Shown here: in pieces, positions 8,501-16,686 of the stretch
Layout: each line of letters opens with the position of its first letter
How positions within the stretch are numbered: position 1 is the stretch's first letter
Assembly (NCBI RefSeq): GCF_018449635.1
Contig: NZ_JAAVUV010000011.1
Coordinates: forward strand, 62,001-126,000
Direction: 5' to 3'
Length of the DNA stretch: 64,000 nt
From: Caballeronia sp. dw_276
GTDB taxonomy: Bacteria > Pseudomonadota > Gammaproteobacteria > Burkholderiales > Burkholderiaceae
The notes under the pieces: generated by a model
The model's input: the letters and a program-made list of their open reading frames with translations, nothing else
Database searches by the model: none
What the model was told of the DNA's origin: nothing
Program-made: the position numbers and the translations under genes

Positions 8501-9615
8501 CCGGGCGCGCGCGAACCGTCGAACCAGTCGAGGCGAAATCGCGCCACGGGAATGTCGTGGATCTTGCCGAGGTTGTGATCGAGCCGCGTAATTTCGAGCC
8601 AGTTGCCTTCCGGATCGACCATGCGCCACCAGGCGAGGTTGTCCAGCGCCGTGCCCCACAGGACGGCCTTCTTCCCGCCGGCGTTCATCGCGACATTGCC
8701 GCCTACGCACGATGCATCCAGCGAAGTCGGATCGACGGCGAACACGAAACCGGCCTGTTCGGCGGCGTCCGTCACCCGACGCGTCACGACGCCCGCGCCC
8801 GAGAAAATGGTCGCGACACGGCCATCGACGCCCGGCAGATCCGTCATCTCGACGGGGCCGAGTTGTTCCAGCTTTTCGGTGTTGATGACGGCCGCGAACG
8901 GCGTCAGCGGGATTGCGCCGCCGGTGTAACCCGTGCCGCCTCCGCGCGGAATCACGGTCAGCCCGAGCTCGAAGCACGCCTTGATCAGCCCGGCGATTTC
9001 GGCTTCTGTATCTGGAGTGAGCACGACAAACGGATATTCGACGCGCCAGTCGGTGGCGTCCGTCACGTGAGACACGCGCGACAGGCCGTCGAACTTGATG
9101 TTGTCTTTTTCGGTGACCTTGCTGAAGACCTTCGATGCCTTCTTGCGCAAATCGTAGGTCTGCTCGAACTCCTTCTTGAAGTCCTCGACGGCGCGGCACG
9201 CAGAGCTGATGAGCAGTTCCACGCGCGCGGCGCGGTCGCGGCCGGCATCGTCCTGATGTTGCGAGAGATCGGCCTTGCGACGCTTTTCGATATCGCCCAG
9301 CCGATGATTCAGCGCTTCGATCAGCAAGGCGCGGCGTTTGGGGTTATCGAGCAGATCGTCTTGCAGATAGGGATTGCGGCGCACCACCCAGATGTCGCCC
9401 AGCACTTCGTAGAGCATGCGCGCCGAGCGGCCCGTGCGGCGTTCGCTGCGCAAATGGGCGAGCGCGGCCCAGGCTTCTTCGCCGAGCAGGCGGATCACGA
9501 TTTCGCGATCGGAGAACGACGTGTAGTTATAGGGAATTTCGCGCAGGCGCGGCTCGGTATCGAGAGCCACGGCATGCGCGGCGCCGTTCGGATCGAAGGC
9601 TTGTGGTGCGTTCAT
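5524..9615 (-). CDS. Large FAD/Fe-S oxidoreductase (DUF3683-FAD_binding_4-Fer4-CCG), D-lactate/glycolate dehydrogenase-like
   Basis: At 1363 residues this is the largest gene in the window. Domains in order: an N-terminal region matching DUF3683 (about 20-160); a PCMH FAD-binding domain with PRGGGTGYTGG (223-233); the FAD-oxidase C domain with HMHAGDGNVHTN (735-746); two 4Fe-4S sites, C857-C860-C863-C867 and C919-C922-C925-C929; and two cysteine-rich CCG-type domains (CCGYP near 1102, CCGES near 1227). This joins in one chain what GlcD, GlcF and LldE-type subunits do separately: oxidation of a 2-hydroxyacid, probably D-lactate, with electrons passed through Fe-S to quinone. An Ala/Gly-rich insert (about 1270-1305) interrupts the last domain. 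It stands alone, divergent from ilvA. Confidence 0.88.
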   Translation of the reverse strand: MNAPQAFDPNGAAHAVALDTEPRLREIPYNYTSFSDREIVIRLLGEEAWAALAHLRSERRTGRSARMLYEVLGDIWVVRRNPYLQDDLLDNPKRRALLIEALNHRLGDIEKRRKADLSQHQDDAGRDRAARVELLISSACRAVEDFKKEFEQTYDLRKKASKVFSKVTEKDNIKFDGLSRVSHVTDATDWRVEYPFVVLTPDTEAEIAGLIKACFELGLTVIPRGGGTGYTGGAIPLTPFAAVINTEKLEQLGPVEMTDLPGVDGRVATIFSGAGVVTRRVTDAAEQAGFVFAVDPTSLDASCVGGNVAMNAGGKKAVLWGTALDNLAWWRMVDPEGNWLEITRLDHNLGKIHDIPVARFRLDWFDGSRAPGEKLLRTESLDISGAKFRKEGLGKDVTDKFLSGLPGVQKEGCDGLITSARWILHKMPAHTRTVCLEFFGQARDAIPSIVEIKDYLFETSKQGGAILAGLEHLDERYLRAVGYATKSKRNAFPKMVLIGDIVGNDPDAVAQATSEVVRMANGKSGEGFVAVNAEARKRFWLDRSRTAAIAKHTNAFKINEDVVIPLNRMGEYTDGIERINIELSIKNKLQLVDALETFFKAGKLPLGKSDDANEIPSAELLEDRVQQALDLLKRVRERWTFVGEKLDMPLREAQHYLVQLGYEGLAEKLADRVDSQEGVRVFDVAQDRTIRVSWKQEIRAELRHIFNGGEFKPILEEAQNIHKTVLRGRVFVALHMHAGDGNVHTNIPVNSDNYEMLQDAHVAVARIMKLARDLDGVISGEHGIGITKLEFLTEDEIGEFRAYKQRVDPNGRFNAGKLLAGADLRNAYTPSFGLMGYESLIMQQSDIGAIADSIKDCLRCGKCKPVCATHVPRANLLYSPRNKILATSLLVEAFLYEEQTRRGVSIKHWDEFNDVADHCTVCHKCVTPCPVKIDFGDVTMNMRNLLRKMGKKKFNAGNAAGMFFLNATNPQTINLARTAMMGVGYKAQRLGNDVLKKFTKKQTAKPPATVGKPAVTQQVIHFMNKKMPGNLPKKTARALLDIEDNKIVPIIRNPKTTTSDTEAVFYFPGCGSERLFSQVGLATQAMLWEAGVQTVLPPGYLCCGYPQRGSGQFDKAEKIVTDNRVLFHRVANTLNYLDIKTVVVSCGTCYDQLAGYEFEKIFPGCRIIDIHEFLLEKNIKLEGVSGTRYMYHDPCHSPIKTMDPVKLVNDIMGSANDGYKIEKNDRCCGESGTLAVTRPDISTQVRFRKEEEIRKGAAKLRDIPLVAEAGTNGISLANASAGTAGAAPGSVLKAGDGALSTGTDVKILTSCPSCLQGLSRYNEDANIEADYIVVEIARKVLGASWMEDYVARANDGGIERVLV

Positions 9616-10154
9616 ATTCGACAGTTCGGTGGGCCGGCGCCCGCGCTGTTTGATGCAAAAGCAGCGATATAGCCGGCATTGCGCGGGGAAGCGCAGTTTT
9701 CGAGTGAAACTTTTTTAGTGAAGGTGCTCGCCGGCAGGGGTCACGAGCGATGCAAAACCTTCGAAAGTACCGGAATCATCGCCACGATCGCGCATGTGAC
9801 TGCAGAGCCGCCCGGGTCGTGCGGCACAGCGCGCTGCACTCGGGTTGAGCGTCGCGGGGAACATGCGTCAAGAGGCCGATCCGGCTGCGCCGTTGCATCT
9901 TCCGATCCTGTATCGAAAAGCGGATTCTAACCTATCGCGATATTCGCCGTTCGCAGTCGCTAGCGGGTTGAAGGGGTTTGTGCTTGTTTGTTTTCGACGG
10001 GGATTTGGGAGTTTTGGCAGGAAGCGTTCGGCCACAAACGTGCACCAACCCGGCTGCTGCAAACAAGCCCTGCAAGCGCCAGCGCCAACCCCTTGGGCTA
10101 TTATTGACACTTTCGCTCAAAAATGGCGCGCAACGCCGCGCGAACGGCTCCGGA
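9616..10154. other. Intergenic region between the FAD/Fe-S oxidoreductase gene and ilvA
   Basis: These 539 bases separate two divergent genes and must hold both promoters. A consensus -35 hexamer TTGACA is at 10104-10109 facing ilvA, but no good -10 follows at 16-18 bases. The short frames here have no protein-like composition. No tRNA, riboswitch or repeat is apparent. Confidence 0.5.
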
Positions 10155-11678
10155 ATGACCCACCCTGATTACCTCAAGAAAGTCCTGACCGCGCGCGTCT
10201 ACGACGTCGCCCGCGAAAGCGAACTCGAACCCGCCCGCAATTTGTCCGCGCGACTGCACAACTCGGTCTACCTGAAGCGCGAAGACAACCAGCCGGTGTT
10301 CTCGTTCAAGATTCGCGGCGCGTACAACAAGATGGTCCATCTCCCCGCCGATATCCTCGCCCGCGGCGTAATCACAGCATCCGCAGGAAACCACGCTCAG
10401 GGCGTCGCGTATTCGGCCACGCGGCTTGGCTGCAAGGCCGTGATCGTGGTGCCGGTGACCACGCCGCAAGTGAAAATCGATGCCATGCGCGCGTTCGGCG
10501 GACCGACCGTGGAAGTCGTCCAGCACGGCGAGTCGTATAGCGATGCCTACGGCCACGCCGTCAAGCTGCAAGAAGAACGCGGCCTGACCTTCGTCCATCC
10601 GTTCGATGACCCCGACGTCATCGCCGGCCAGGGCACCGTCGCCATGGAAATCCTGCGCCAGCATCAAGGCCCGATCCACGCAATCTTCGTCCCCATCGGC
10701 GGCGGCGGACTCGCGGCGGGCGTCGCGGCTTACGTGAAAGCGGTGCGCCCGGAAATCCGCGTGATCGGCGTGCAGTCCATCGATTCATGCGCGATGAAAC
10801 AATCCATCGCCGCCGGAGAACGCCTCACGCTGACCGAAGTCGGCCTGTTCGCGGACGGCACGGCGGTGAAACTCGTCGGCGAAGAAACGTTCCGGATCTG
10901 CCGCGAGTTGCTCGACGAAGTCGTCACGGTCGACACCGACGCGCTCTGCGCGGCCATCAAGGACGTCTTCCAGGACACGCGCAGCGTGCTGGAACCGTCG
11001 GGAGCGCTGGCGGTTGCGGGCGCGAAGCTTTACGCCGAGCGCGAAGCGCTGGAAGCGAAGACGCTGGTCGCCATCACGTCCGGCGCGAACATGAACTTCG
11101 ATCGCATGCGGTTTGTCGCGGAACGGGCGGAGGTCGGTGAAGCGCGCGAAGCCGTGTTCGCCGTGACCATTCCCGAAGAGCGCGGCAGTTTCCGGCGCTT
11201 CTGCGAACTGGTCGGTACGCGCAGCGTGACGGAGTTCAACTACCGGATCGCCGATTCGAACGCGGCGCATATCTTCGTCGGCGTGCAGATCAAGACGCGC
11301 AACGAAGCTGTGCAGATGGCGAATGCGTTTATCGAACACGGGTTTGCCACGGTCGATCTCAGCCACGACGAACTCTCGAAGCAACATATCCGCTACATGG
11401 TCGGCGGTCATTCGCCGCTCGCGCAAGATGAACGTCTGCTGCGTTTCGAGTTTCCGGAACGTCCGGGCGCGCTGATGAAATTCCTTTCTTCGATGGCGCC
11501 GAACTGGAATATCAGCCTGTTCCATTACCGGAATCAGGGCGCGGACACGAGCTCGATCCTCGTCGGCATCCAGGTCCCGCAATCCGATAACGCCGCGTTC
11601 GGACAATTCCTCGCCACACTGGGTTACCAGTGGTGGGACGAAGGCGCGAACCCGGTCTACAAGCTGTTCCTGGCCTGA
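10155..11678 (+). CDS. ilvA: Threonine ammonia-lyase, biosynthetic (IlvA)
   Basis: This 507-residue enzyme deaminates L-threonine to 2-oxobutanoate, the first committed step of isoleucine synthesis. The PLP lysine lies in SFKIRGAYNK (K52) and the phosphate-binding loop reads PIGGGGLAAG. Two ACT-type regulatory domains follow (FAVTIPEERGSFRRFCELVG and RFEFPERPGALMKFLSSMAP), so allosteric inhibition by isoleucine is expected, as in the long E. coli-type enzyme. The start MTHPDYLKKVL was chosen over an in-frame codon 59 codons upstream because it matches the family N terminus and length. A 5'-nucleotidase gene follows after 7 bases. Confidence 0.95.
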   Translation: MTHPDYLKKVLTARVYDVARESELEPARNLSARLHNSVYLKREDNQPVFSFKIRGAYNKMVHLPADILARGVITASAGNHAQGVAYSATRLGCKAVIVVPVTTPQVKIDAMRAFGGPTVEVVQHGESYSDAYGHAVKLQEERGLTFVHPFDDPDVIAGQGTVAMEILRQHQGPIHAIFVPIGGGGLAAGVAAYVKAVRPEIRVIGVQSIDSCAMKQSIAAGERLTLTEVGLFADGTAVKLVGEETFRICRELLDEVVTVDTDALCAAIKDVFQDTRSVLEPSGALAVAGAKLYAEREALEAKTLVAITSGANMNFDRMRFVAERAEVGEAREAVFAVTIPEERGSFRRFCELVGTRSVTEFNYRIADSNAAHIFVGVQIKTRNEAVQMANAFIEHGFATVDLSHDELSKQHIRYMVGGHSPLAQDERLLRFEFPERPGALMKFLSSMAPNWNISLFHYRNQGADTSSILVGIQVPQSDNAAFGQFLATLGYQWWDEGANPVYKLFLA

Positions 11679-11685
11679 CGCACGC

Positions 11686-12591
11686 ATGGCCTTCACGCTC
11701 GCCGACAAGCTGGTGGTCGCGATTTCGTCGCGGGCGTTGTTCGATTTCGAAGAGGAAAACGAGGTCTACGAAGCCGGCCGGCTGAGCGATTACGAGGCGT
11801 TGCAGCGTTCGCGGCTGAACGTTCCGGCCAAACCGGGCATCGCGTTTTCGTTGATCGAGAAATTGCTTGCGTTGAACGTGGACAGCGAGCGACGCGTGGA
11901 AGTCGTGATTTTGTCGCGCAGCGATCCCATCAGCGGTTTGCGCGCGTTCAGCTCGTGCAAGGAACATGGCCTCACGATCGAGCGCGGCGTGTTCACGCGC
12001 GGCGAGTCGCCGTTTCGATACCTCGAGCCGTTTCGCGCGTCGTTGTTTTTATCGGCGAATTCGGTCGATGTGCGCGATGCCATCGCCGCCGGTTTTCCCG
12101 CCGCGACCGTCGTTCCGCGCGCGCCGCTGGCCGTGAGCCGGTATCCTGACGAAATCCGGATTGCCTTCGACGGCGATGCCGTGCTTTTCTCCGATGAGGC
12201 CGAGCAAGTGTTTCAGGCGCAGGGATTGCCCGCGTTTGTCGAGCACGAGGTCGGCAAGAAAGATCTGGCTTTGGCGAACGGTCCGTTGAAACCGTTGCTT
12301 GAAGCGCTTCACAAGCTGCAAAAACTCGGCCACGAGGCGACGCGGATGCGCATTCGCACGGCGCTTGTCACCGCGAGATCGGCGCCCGCGCACGAGCGCG
12401 CGATCCGAACGCTGATGGCCTGGAACATCGAAATCGACGAAGCGATGTTCCTCGGTGGGTTGAACAAAGGCCCGTTTTTGGCCAAGTTCGAACCCGACTT
12501 TTTCTTCGACGACCAAATTGGCCATATCGAATCGGCCCGCATCGTGACAGCGACCGGGCATGTTCCGAATGGCATAGCGAACGCCTCATGA
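11686..12591 (+). CDS. Cytosolic 5'-nucleotidase (5-nucleotidase N1-like family)
   Basis: A 301-residue protein of the family that includes vertebrate cytosolic 5'-nucleotidase I, which removes the 5' phosphate from nucleoside monophosphates. The acidic N-terminal block (ALFDFEEENEVYE), VVILSRSDPISGLR (about residues 66-79), RIRTALVTARSAPAHERAI and the terminal FFFDDQIGHIESA carry HAD-like aspartates and an Arg-rich phosphate site. Its stop overlaps the queF start by 4 bases (ATGA), so translation is coupled. The link with the 7-deazaguanine enzyme QueF suggests a nucleotide-pool role, but that is inference. Confidence 0.82.
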   Translation: MAFTLADKLVVAISSRALFDFEEENEVYEAGRLSDYEALQRSRLNVPAKPGIAFSLIEKLLALNVDSERRVEVVILSRSDPISGLRAFSSCKEHGLTIERGVFTRGESPFRYLEPFRASLFLSANSVDVRDAIAAGFPAATVVPRAPLAVSRYPDEIRIAFDGDAVLFSDEAEQVFQAQGLPAFVEHEVGKKDLALANGPLKPLLEALHKLQKLGHEATRMRIRTALVTARSAPAHERAIRTLMAWNIEIDEAMFLGGLNKGPFLAKFEPDFFFDDQIGHIESARIVTATGHVPNGIANAS

Positions 12592-13415
12592 CGCCAGAAC
12601 AATCTCCCCTTGGTAAGCCCGTCCAGTACCGCGAACAATATGATCCCGCGCTGCTTTTTCCCATCGATCGCGCTTCGGGCCGCGCGACCATCGGCCTCTC
12701 GGCGCAACTGCCGTTTTTCGGCACGGACATCTGGAATGGCTACGAGCTTTCGTGGCTGAATCGCAAGGGCAAGCCGCAGATCGCGGTGGCGACGTTCATC
12801 GTGCCGGCGGATTCGCCGAATATCGTGGAGTCGAAGTCGTTCAAGCTGTATCTGGGATCGTTTTCGCAGACGGCTTTTGATTCCATCGATGAAGTTCGTG
12901 CTGCGATTCGCAAGGACGTTTCGGCCGTGTGCGGCGCGAATGTTTCGGTTCAGCTTGTTTCGCCCTATGAGTTTGGCGTGAAGCTGAAGATGGAGGAGTT
13001 CGAGGGTTTGTCGCTGGACCGGCTCGATCTGGATGCGGATATTTATACGCCCGATCCTTCGTTATTAAGCGCGTCGTTCGGGGAGTCGCCGGTTGATGAA
13101 ACCGTGTTCTCGAATCTGCTGAAATCAAATTGCCCGGTGACCGGGCAGCCGGATTGGGGCAGCGTGCAGATTCGTTATGTCGGTGCGCCTATCGATCACG
13201 CCGGCTTGCTTCGGTACATTATTTCCTACCGCGAACACACCGGATTTCACGAGTTATGCGTTGAGAATATCTTTGTGGACATCATGCGCGAATGCAAGCC
13301 GGAACGCCTCGCAGTTTACGCACGATACACCCGGCGCGGCGGACTTGATATCAATCCGTTCCGGACCAACTTCAATTTGCCGATGCCGGATAACGCGCGG
13401 CTGGCGCGTCAATAA
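12588..13415 (+). CDS. queF: NADPH-dependent 7-cyano-7-deazaguanine reductase QueF
   Basis: QueF reduces preQ0 to preQ1 in the queuosine tRNA-modification pathway. The 275-residue length indicates the two-domain (E. coli YqcD) type. The NADPH-binding motif ESKSFKLYLGSFSQT starts at E81, and the catalytic Cys182 and Asp189 lie in SNCPVTGQPDW; His221-Glu222 belong to the substrate-binding GFHELCVENI. Its ATG overlaps the nucleotidase stop. No other queuosine gene is nearby. The call is secure because all catalytic residues are visible. Confidence 0.96.
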   Translation: MTPEQSPLGKPVQYREQYDPALLFPIDRASGRATIGLSAQLPFFGTDIWNGYELSWLNRKGKPQIAVATFIVPADSPNIVESKSFKLYLGSFSQTAFDSIDEVRAAIRKDVSAVCGANVSVQLVSPYEFGVKLKMEEFEGLSLDRLDLDADIYTPDPSLLSASFGESPVDETVFSNLLKSNCPVTGQPDWGSVQIRYVGAPIDHAGLLRYIISYREHTGFHELCVENIFVDIMRECKPERLAVYARYTRRGGLDINPFRTNFNLPMPDNARLARQ

Positions 13416-13422
13416 GGCAAAC

Positions 13423-13464
13423 GATTCAGCGCATTTCTTTTAATGCTAAGGCTTGCGCTGAATC
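13423..13464. terminator. 11-bp perfect inverted repeat between queF and the fimbrial gene
   Basis: gattcagcgca (13423-13433) and tgcgctgaatc (13454-13464) pair perfectly around a 20-base AT-rich loop. It lies between two convergent genes and probably ends both transcripts, although no long T-run follows on either side. Confidence 0.55.
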
Positions 13465-13477
13465 ACCTGCCGCGCCC

Positions 13478-14515
13478 CTATTGATAACTCATTGTGAAGG
13501 TCGCATTCGCATCAGCAGTCCCTCGTGTTATAGGACCTGTGCGCACATAGCGAGCAGTGAACGGAATAGTCAGTGTTCCGGACAGGCCCACCGTGCCTAC
13601 ATTGAACTGATTCAAATTATTTATGATAGCGGAGTCCGGACCGTAGCTGATTATCCCGCCGTTATACACAATCTGATAACCCACCCCTTTTGCACTCGAC
13701 GCAGAATTGAGGGATAACGTATTGCTGACGTTGTTGGGATTGGCGGCATCGGTCATGGTCATCGCGACTGACACCGGGCTTGGACAGTCAATCGAGATAT
13801 TGAAACCTGTGTCGCCGCTCGTTGATCCAATCGATGGCAAATCGCTCACATGACCGACCGGCATCTTTACGGAGATGGCCGACTGCTGCACCGAACACGC
13901 GGGCGCGCTAACTGCGGCGGTATTGTTCGATAACTGTAATACGTTTATTTCGGCCACATCCATGTCCCCCGTTGCAAGCTTGACCGGAAGGTTAAAGTTT
14001 CCTGGCAGTACTTGGCCGGTTTTAATCAATTGAACGCGGAACACACCCGTGTAGTAGTTGTAAAGCTGCGCAATATGAGAGCCCCATACGGCCTTTGGCG
14101 AGGTCATGACGGCAGTCGCGTTGTCCATGGTATGGCTGGTATCCATGCCGTTATACCAGCTAGCCTTTATGCCAATACCCGTAACCCCGGTTTCATAGAC
14201 ATTGGTCATTCCAGGAACAGCCTTCATGGCGACAACATATCCGGCGGTGTTGTCCCCGGCGGAGCCGCAATTAGCGCGAGCATTGGGCGTTGCAACCCAT
14301 TGGCTATCAAAGAGAATCGTTCCCACCGCGCTGTCCCGAGGAATACTAAGGTTAAGAGGGAGCGCCACAGTCGCGATAGTTGCGGGAGTCATGCCATACA
14401 CATTGCAGCCAGCAAACGTGGACGCGTTAAGGCAGAAGTAAAGCATCAGCGCGCACGCAATCTGCGGCGCTGAAGAACATCGCAGTACTCTTTCACCCAT
14501 CCATTTAATGAACAT
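13478..14515 (-). CDS. Two-domain fimbrial adhesin-like protein (type 1 pilin C-terminal domain)
   Basis: A 345-residue secreted protein: a signal peptide (about 1-35, ending near STFAG), an N-terminal domain of about 150 residues with paired cysteines (GCNVYG and ARANCGS), and a C-terminal pilin domain starting near PACSVQQSAISVKMP and ending in the donor-strand-like TADANATFTMSYQ. The final Tyr two residues from the end and the alternating hydrophobics are typical of chaperone-usher subunits, and the two-domain build is that of a tip adhesin such as FimH. No chaperone, usher or major pilin gene lies within the window. The gene is visibly AT-richer than its neighbours, which suggests acquisition. 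Confidence 0.78.
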   Translation of the reverse strand: MFIKWMGERVLRCSSAPQIACALMLYFCLNASTFAGCNVYGMTPATIATVALPLNLSIPRDSAVGTILFDSQWVATPNARANCGSAGDNTAGYVVAMKAVPGMTNVYETGVTGIGIKASWYNGMDTSHTMDNATAVMTSPKAVWGSHIAQLYNYYTGVFRVQLIKTGQVLPGNFNLPVKLATGDMDVAEINVLQLSNNTAAVSAPACSVQQSAISVKMPVGHVSDLPSIGSTSGDTGFNISIDCPSPVSVAMTMTDAANPNNVSNTLSLNSASSAKGVGYQIVYNGGIISYGPDSAIINNLNQFNVGTVGLSGTLTIPFTARYVRTGPITRGTADANATFTMSYQ

Positions 14516-14796
14516 ATTAGACGCCGGCAGGGTTAGCTTTTGGCAAGTATCCTGCCTACGTCAATGTGGATCAAATACTTTTCCACCATCTCCTATAACG
14601 CTTTCGCTTTACGACACGAGCGCATGAAGCATTCAGATTTTCCAGCGCGTTCATGACAATTTTTAGTTATCTTCACCGCTCGCGTTTCAATGCTGCAATT
14701 GCAATCTGGAAACGTTGGCCGCAACCGCCTACGCTTCCAGTCGCAATATAACCACTAAGGTTTTTGAAGAAAAAATCACCACATGCCACGTTGCAA

Positions 14797-15183
14797 TCAA
14801 GCGACGGCCTTCTTATAAGCCACACAATCCACTTCAACCTTGCAATCGATCACCATCGACGAAACCACGCAAGCGCGCGCCGGCGGATGCTCACCAAAAT
14901 ATTCCTTGAACACCTTGTTAAACGATGCGAAGTCGCGCGGGTCATCGAGCCATACGCCGCATCGCACGACATGCTCCGCGCCATATCCTGCTTCTTTCAA
15001 AATGGCGAATACGTTCTGAATCGCCTTGTGCGATTGCGCGACGATTCCGCCTTCGATCACTTCGCCGTTTTCCATCGGCGTCTGGCCTGAAACAAACAGC
15101 CAGCCATCCGCTTCAACAGCACGCGAGAACGGCATTACCGCGCCGCCCTGTCCTTTACCACCTTCCACGCCATATCGTTTCAT
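14797..15183 (-). CDS. RidA family (YjgF/YER057c/UK114) protein
   Basis: This 128-residue protein has the RidA fold: MPFSRAVEADGWLFVSGQTP, then SHKAIQNVFAILKEAGYGAEHVVRCGVWLDDPRDF, and the C-terminal PPARACVVSS, where the conserved Arg binds the substrate carboxylate. RidA proteins hydrolyse reactive enamine/imine intermediates made by PLP-dependent dehydratases. The location next to a D-amino-acid deacylase and facing a PLP-dependent deaminase fits a role in clearing the 2-aminoacrylate-type product. It starts 17 bases after the deacylase gene, so it is probably the last gene of that operon. A good ribosome site (AAAGGAA) precedes the ATG. Confidence 0.9.
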   Translation of the reverse strand: MKRYGVEGGKGQGGAVMPFSRAVEADGWLFVSGQTPMENGEVIEGGIVAQSHKAIQNVFAILKEAGYGAEHVVRCGVWLDDPRDFASFNKVFKEYFGEHPPARACVVSSMVIDCKVEVDCVAYKKAVA

Positions 15184-15200
15184 TTCGAAGTTCCTTTAAG

Positions 15201-16685
15201 TTAAAAATGCCCCAGCGCGTCGAGTTTCGAAGCCTCGCCACGCGCCACAAAATGTCCCGCCCGTAATCCCGTCACGGCGCCATCCAGATACGACAACGCG
15301 CCGTTCACCCAGACTGCGTCGATACCATCGGCCGTCTGGCGCGGCTCGGCGAAGGTCGCGGTATCGCGGACTTTATCGGCGTCGAACAGAACGAGGTCCG
15401 CGTGAAATCCCACCTTCACGAGACCGCGCCCGGCCAGTCCAAACCGCCGCGCCGATAACCCCGTCATCTTGCGCACCGCCTCCTCCAGCGGCACGAGCGA
15501 CGTGTCGCGCGCGTAGTGCCCGAGCACGCGCGGGAACGCACCCCACAAACGCGGATGCGGCAACGGATCGTTCGGCAAACCGTCCGAGCCGACCATGGTC
15601 GCCGGATGCGACAAAATCCGCCGCACGTCGTCTTCCGACATGTTGTGATATACCGCGCCGGCCGGCTGCAAGCGCTTGCCTGCCTCCTGCTGCGTGACCT
15701 GCCACTCGGCCGCGACCTCGGAAATCAGCTTGCCGGCCATCTCCGGATGAGGCGTGGACCACGTGATCGTGATGTCGATATCGCCGGTTACCTGCTTCAC
15801 GTCCAGCGTCGATGAACTCCGGTTATACGGATAACAATCGCATCCCACGGGCTGGCCGGCGCGGACTTTATCGAGCGACTTCAAGACCTCCGTGCTGCGC
15901 CCCCAGTTCGATGGCCCCGCGCACTTCAAATGCGAGATCACAACCGGAATGCGCGCATGCTTTCCCACGCGATACGCCTCGTCCATCGCGTCGAGAATGG
16001 CGTCGAATTCCGTACGCATATGCGTGGTGTACAGCGCGCCGGCGTTGGCCAACGGTTCGGCCAGCGCCATCACTTCTTCGGGCGGTGCGCTGAACGCCGA
16101 GCCGTACGCGAGACCGCTGCTCAGCCCGAGCGCGCCATGCGCCAGCGCTTCTTCGAGTTGCGCGCGCATGCCCTCGATTTCATCCGGCGATGCCCCGCGA
16201 TCCAGCCGGTCCATATGGTTGTTGCGCAGCGCCGTATGCCCGATCAACGCGCCCACGTTCACGGCCGGACGCGCGTCGTTGACGGCATCGATATACGCAG
16301 CGAACGTCGGATATTTGAAGTCGCCTTGGGCACCCAATAGATTCATCGGATCGGGCGGCGCGCCCTTCAATGTCACCGGCGACGCGCTGATGCCGCAATT
16401 GCCGACAATCACCGTCGTCACGCCTTGCGAGATTTTCGGCAGCATCTCCGGCGAGCGGATGACGTGGGTATCGTCGTGCGTATGGACATCGATAAAACCC
16501 GGCGCCAGCACGCGCCCATCCGCTTCGACCACGTTCTCAGCCGTCCATTGATCGAGCGCGCCGATCGCCACGATTGTCCCGTCCTTGATCGCCACGTCGC
16601 GCAGAACGGCGGGCGCGCCCGTTCCATCTATGAGCCTTGCGCCTTTGATCAGCGTGTCGGCGTGTGTTTGTGAATCCGTTGTCAT
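15201..16685 (-). CDS. N-acyl-D-amino-acid deacylase (D-aminoacylase)
   Basis: A 494-residue amidohydrolase that removes the acyl group from N-acyl-D-amino acids. The metal-binding HTH motif lies in GFIDVHTHDDTHV (68-70), followed by VIVGNCGISASPV with the cysteine that ligates zinc in this subfamily, the histidines in LIGHTALR and ISHLKC, and the catalytic Asp in MVGSDGLPNDPLPHPR. It begins one base after the RpiR-family stop (TGAAATG), with its ribosome site AGGAG inside the upstream gene, so the two are translationally coupled. Released D-amino acids would be substrates for the deaminase encoded at 17785-19059. Confidence 0.92.
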   Translation of the reverse strand: MTTDSQTHADTLIKGARLIDGTGAPAVLRDVAIKDGTIVAIGALDQWTAENVVEADGRVLAPGFIDVHTHDDTHVIRSPEMLPKISQGVTTVIVGNCGISASPVTLKGAPPDPMNLLGAQGDFKYPTFAAYIDAVNDARPAVNVGALIGHTALRNNHMDRLDRGASPDEIEGMRAQLEEALAHGALGLSSGLAYGSAFSAPPEEVMALAEPLANAGALYTTHMRTEFDAILDAMDEAYRVGKHARIPVVISHLKCAGPSNWGRSTEVLKSLDKVRAGQPVGCDCYPYNRSSSTLDVKQVTGDIDITITWSTPHPEMAGKLISEVAAEWQVTQQEAGKRLQPAGAVYHNMSEDDVRRILSHPATMVGSDGLPNDPLPHPRLWGAFPRVLGHYARDTSLVPLEEAVRKMTGLSARRFGLAGRGLVKVGFHADLVLFDADKVRDTATFAEPRQTADGIDAVWVNGALSYLDGAVTGLRAGHFVARGEASKLDALGHF

Positions 16686-16686
16686 T

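Noticed and set aside
7384..9672. A 762-codon open frame on the plus strand
   Set aside because: It is antisense to the FAD/Fe-S oxidoreductase gene, whose motifs are complete. Long antisense frames are expected in high-GC DNA, and its translation has no domain.
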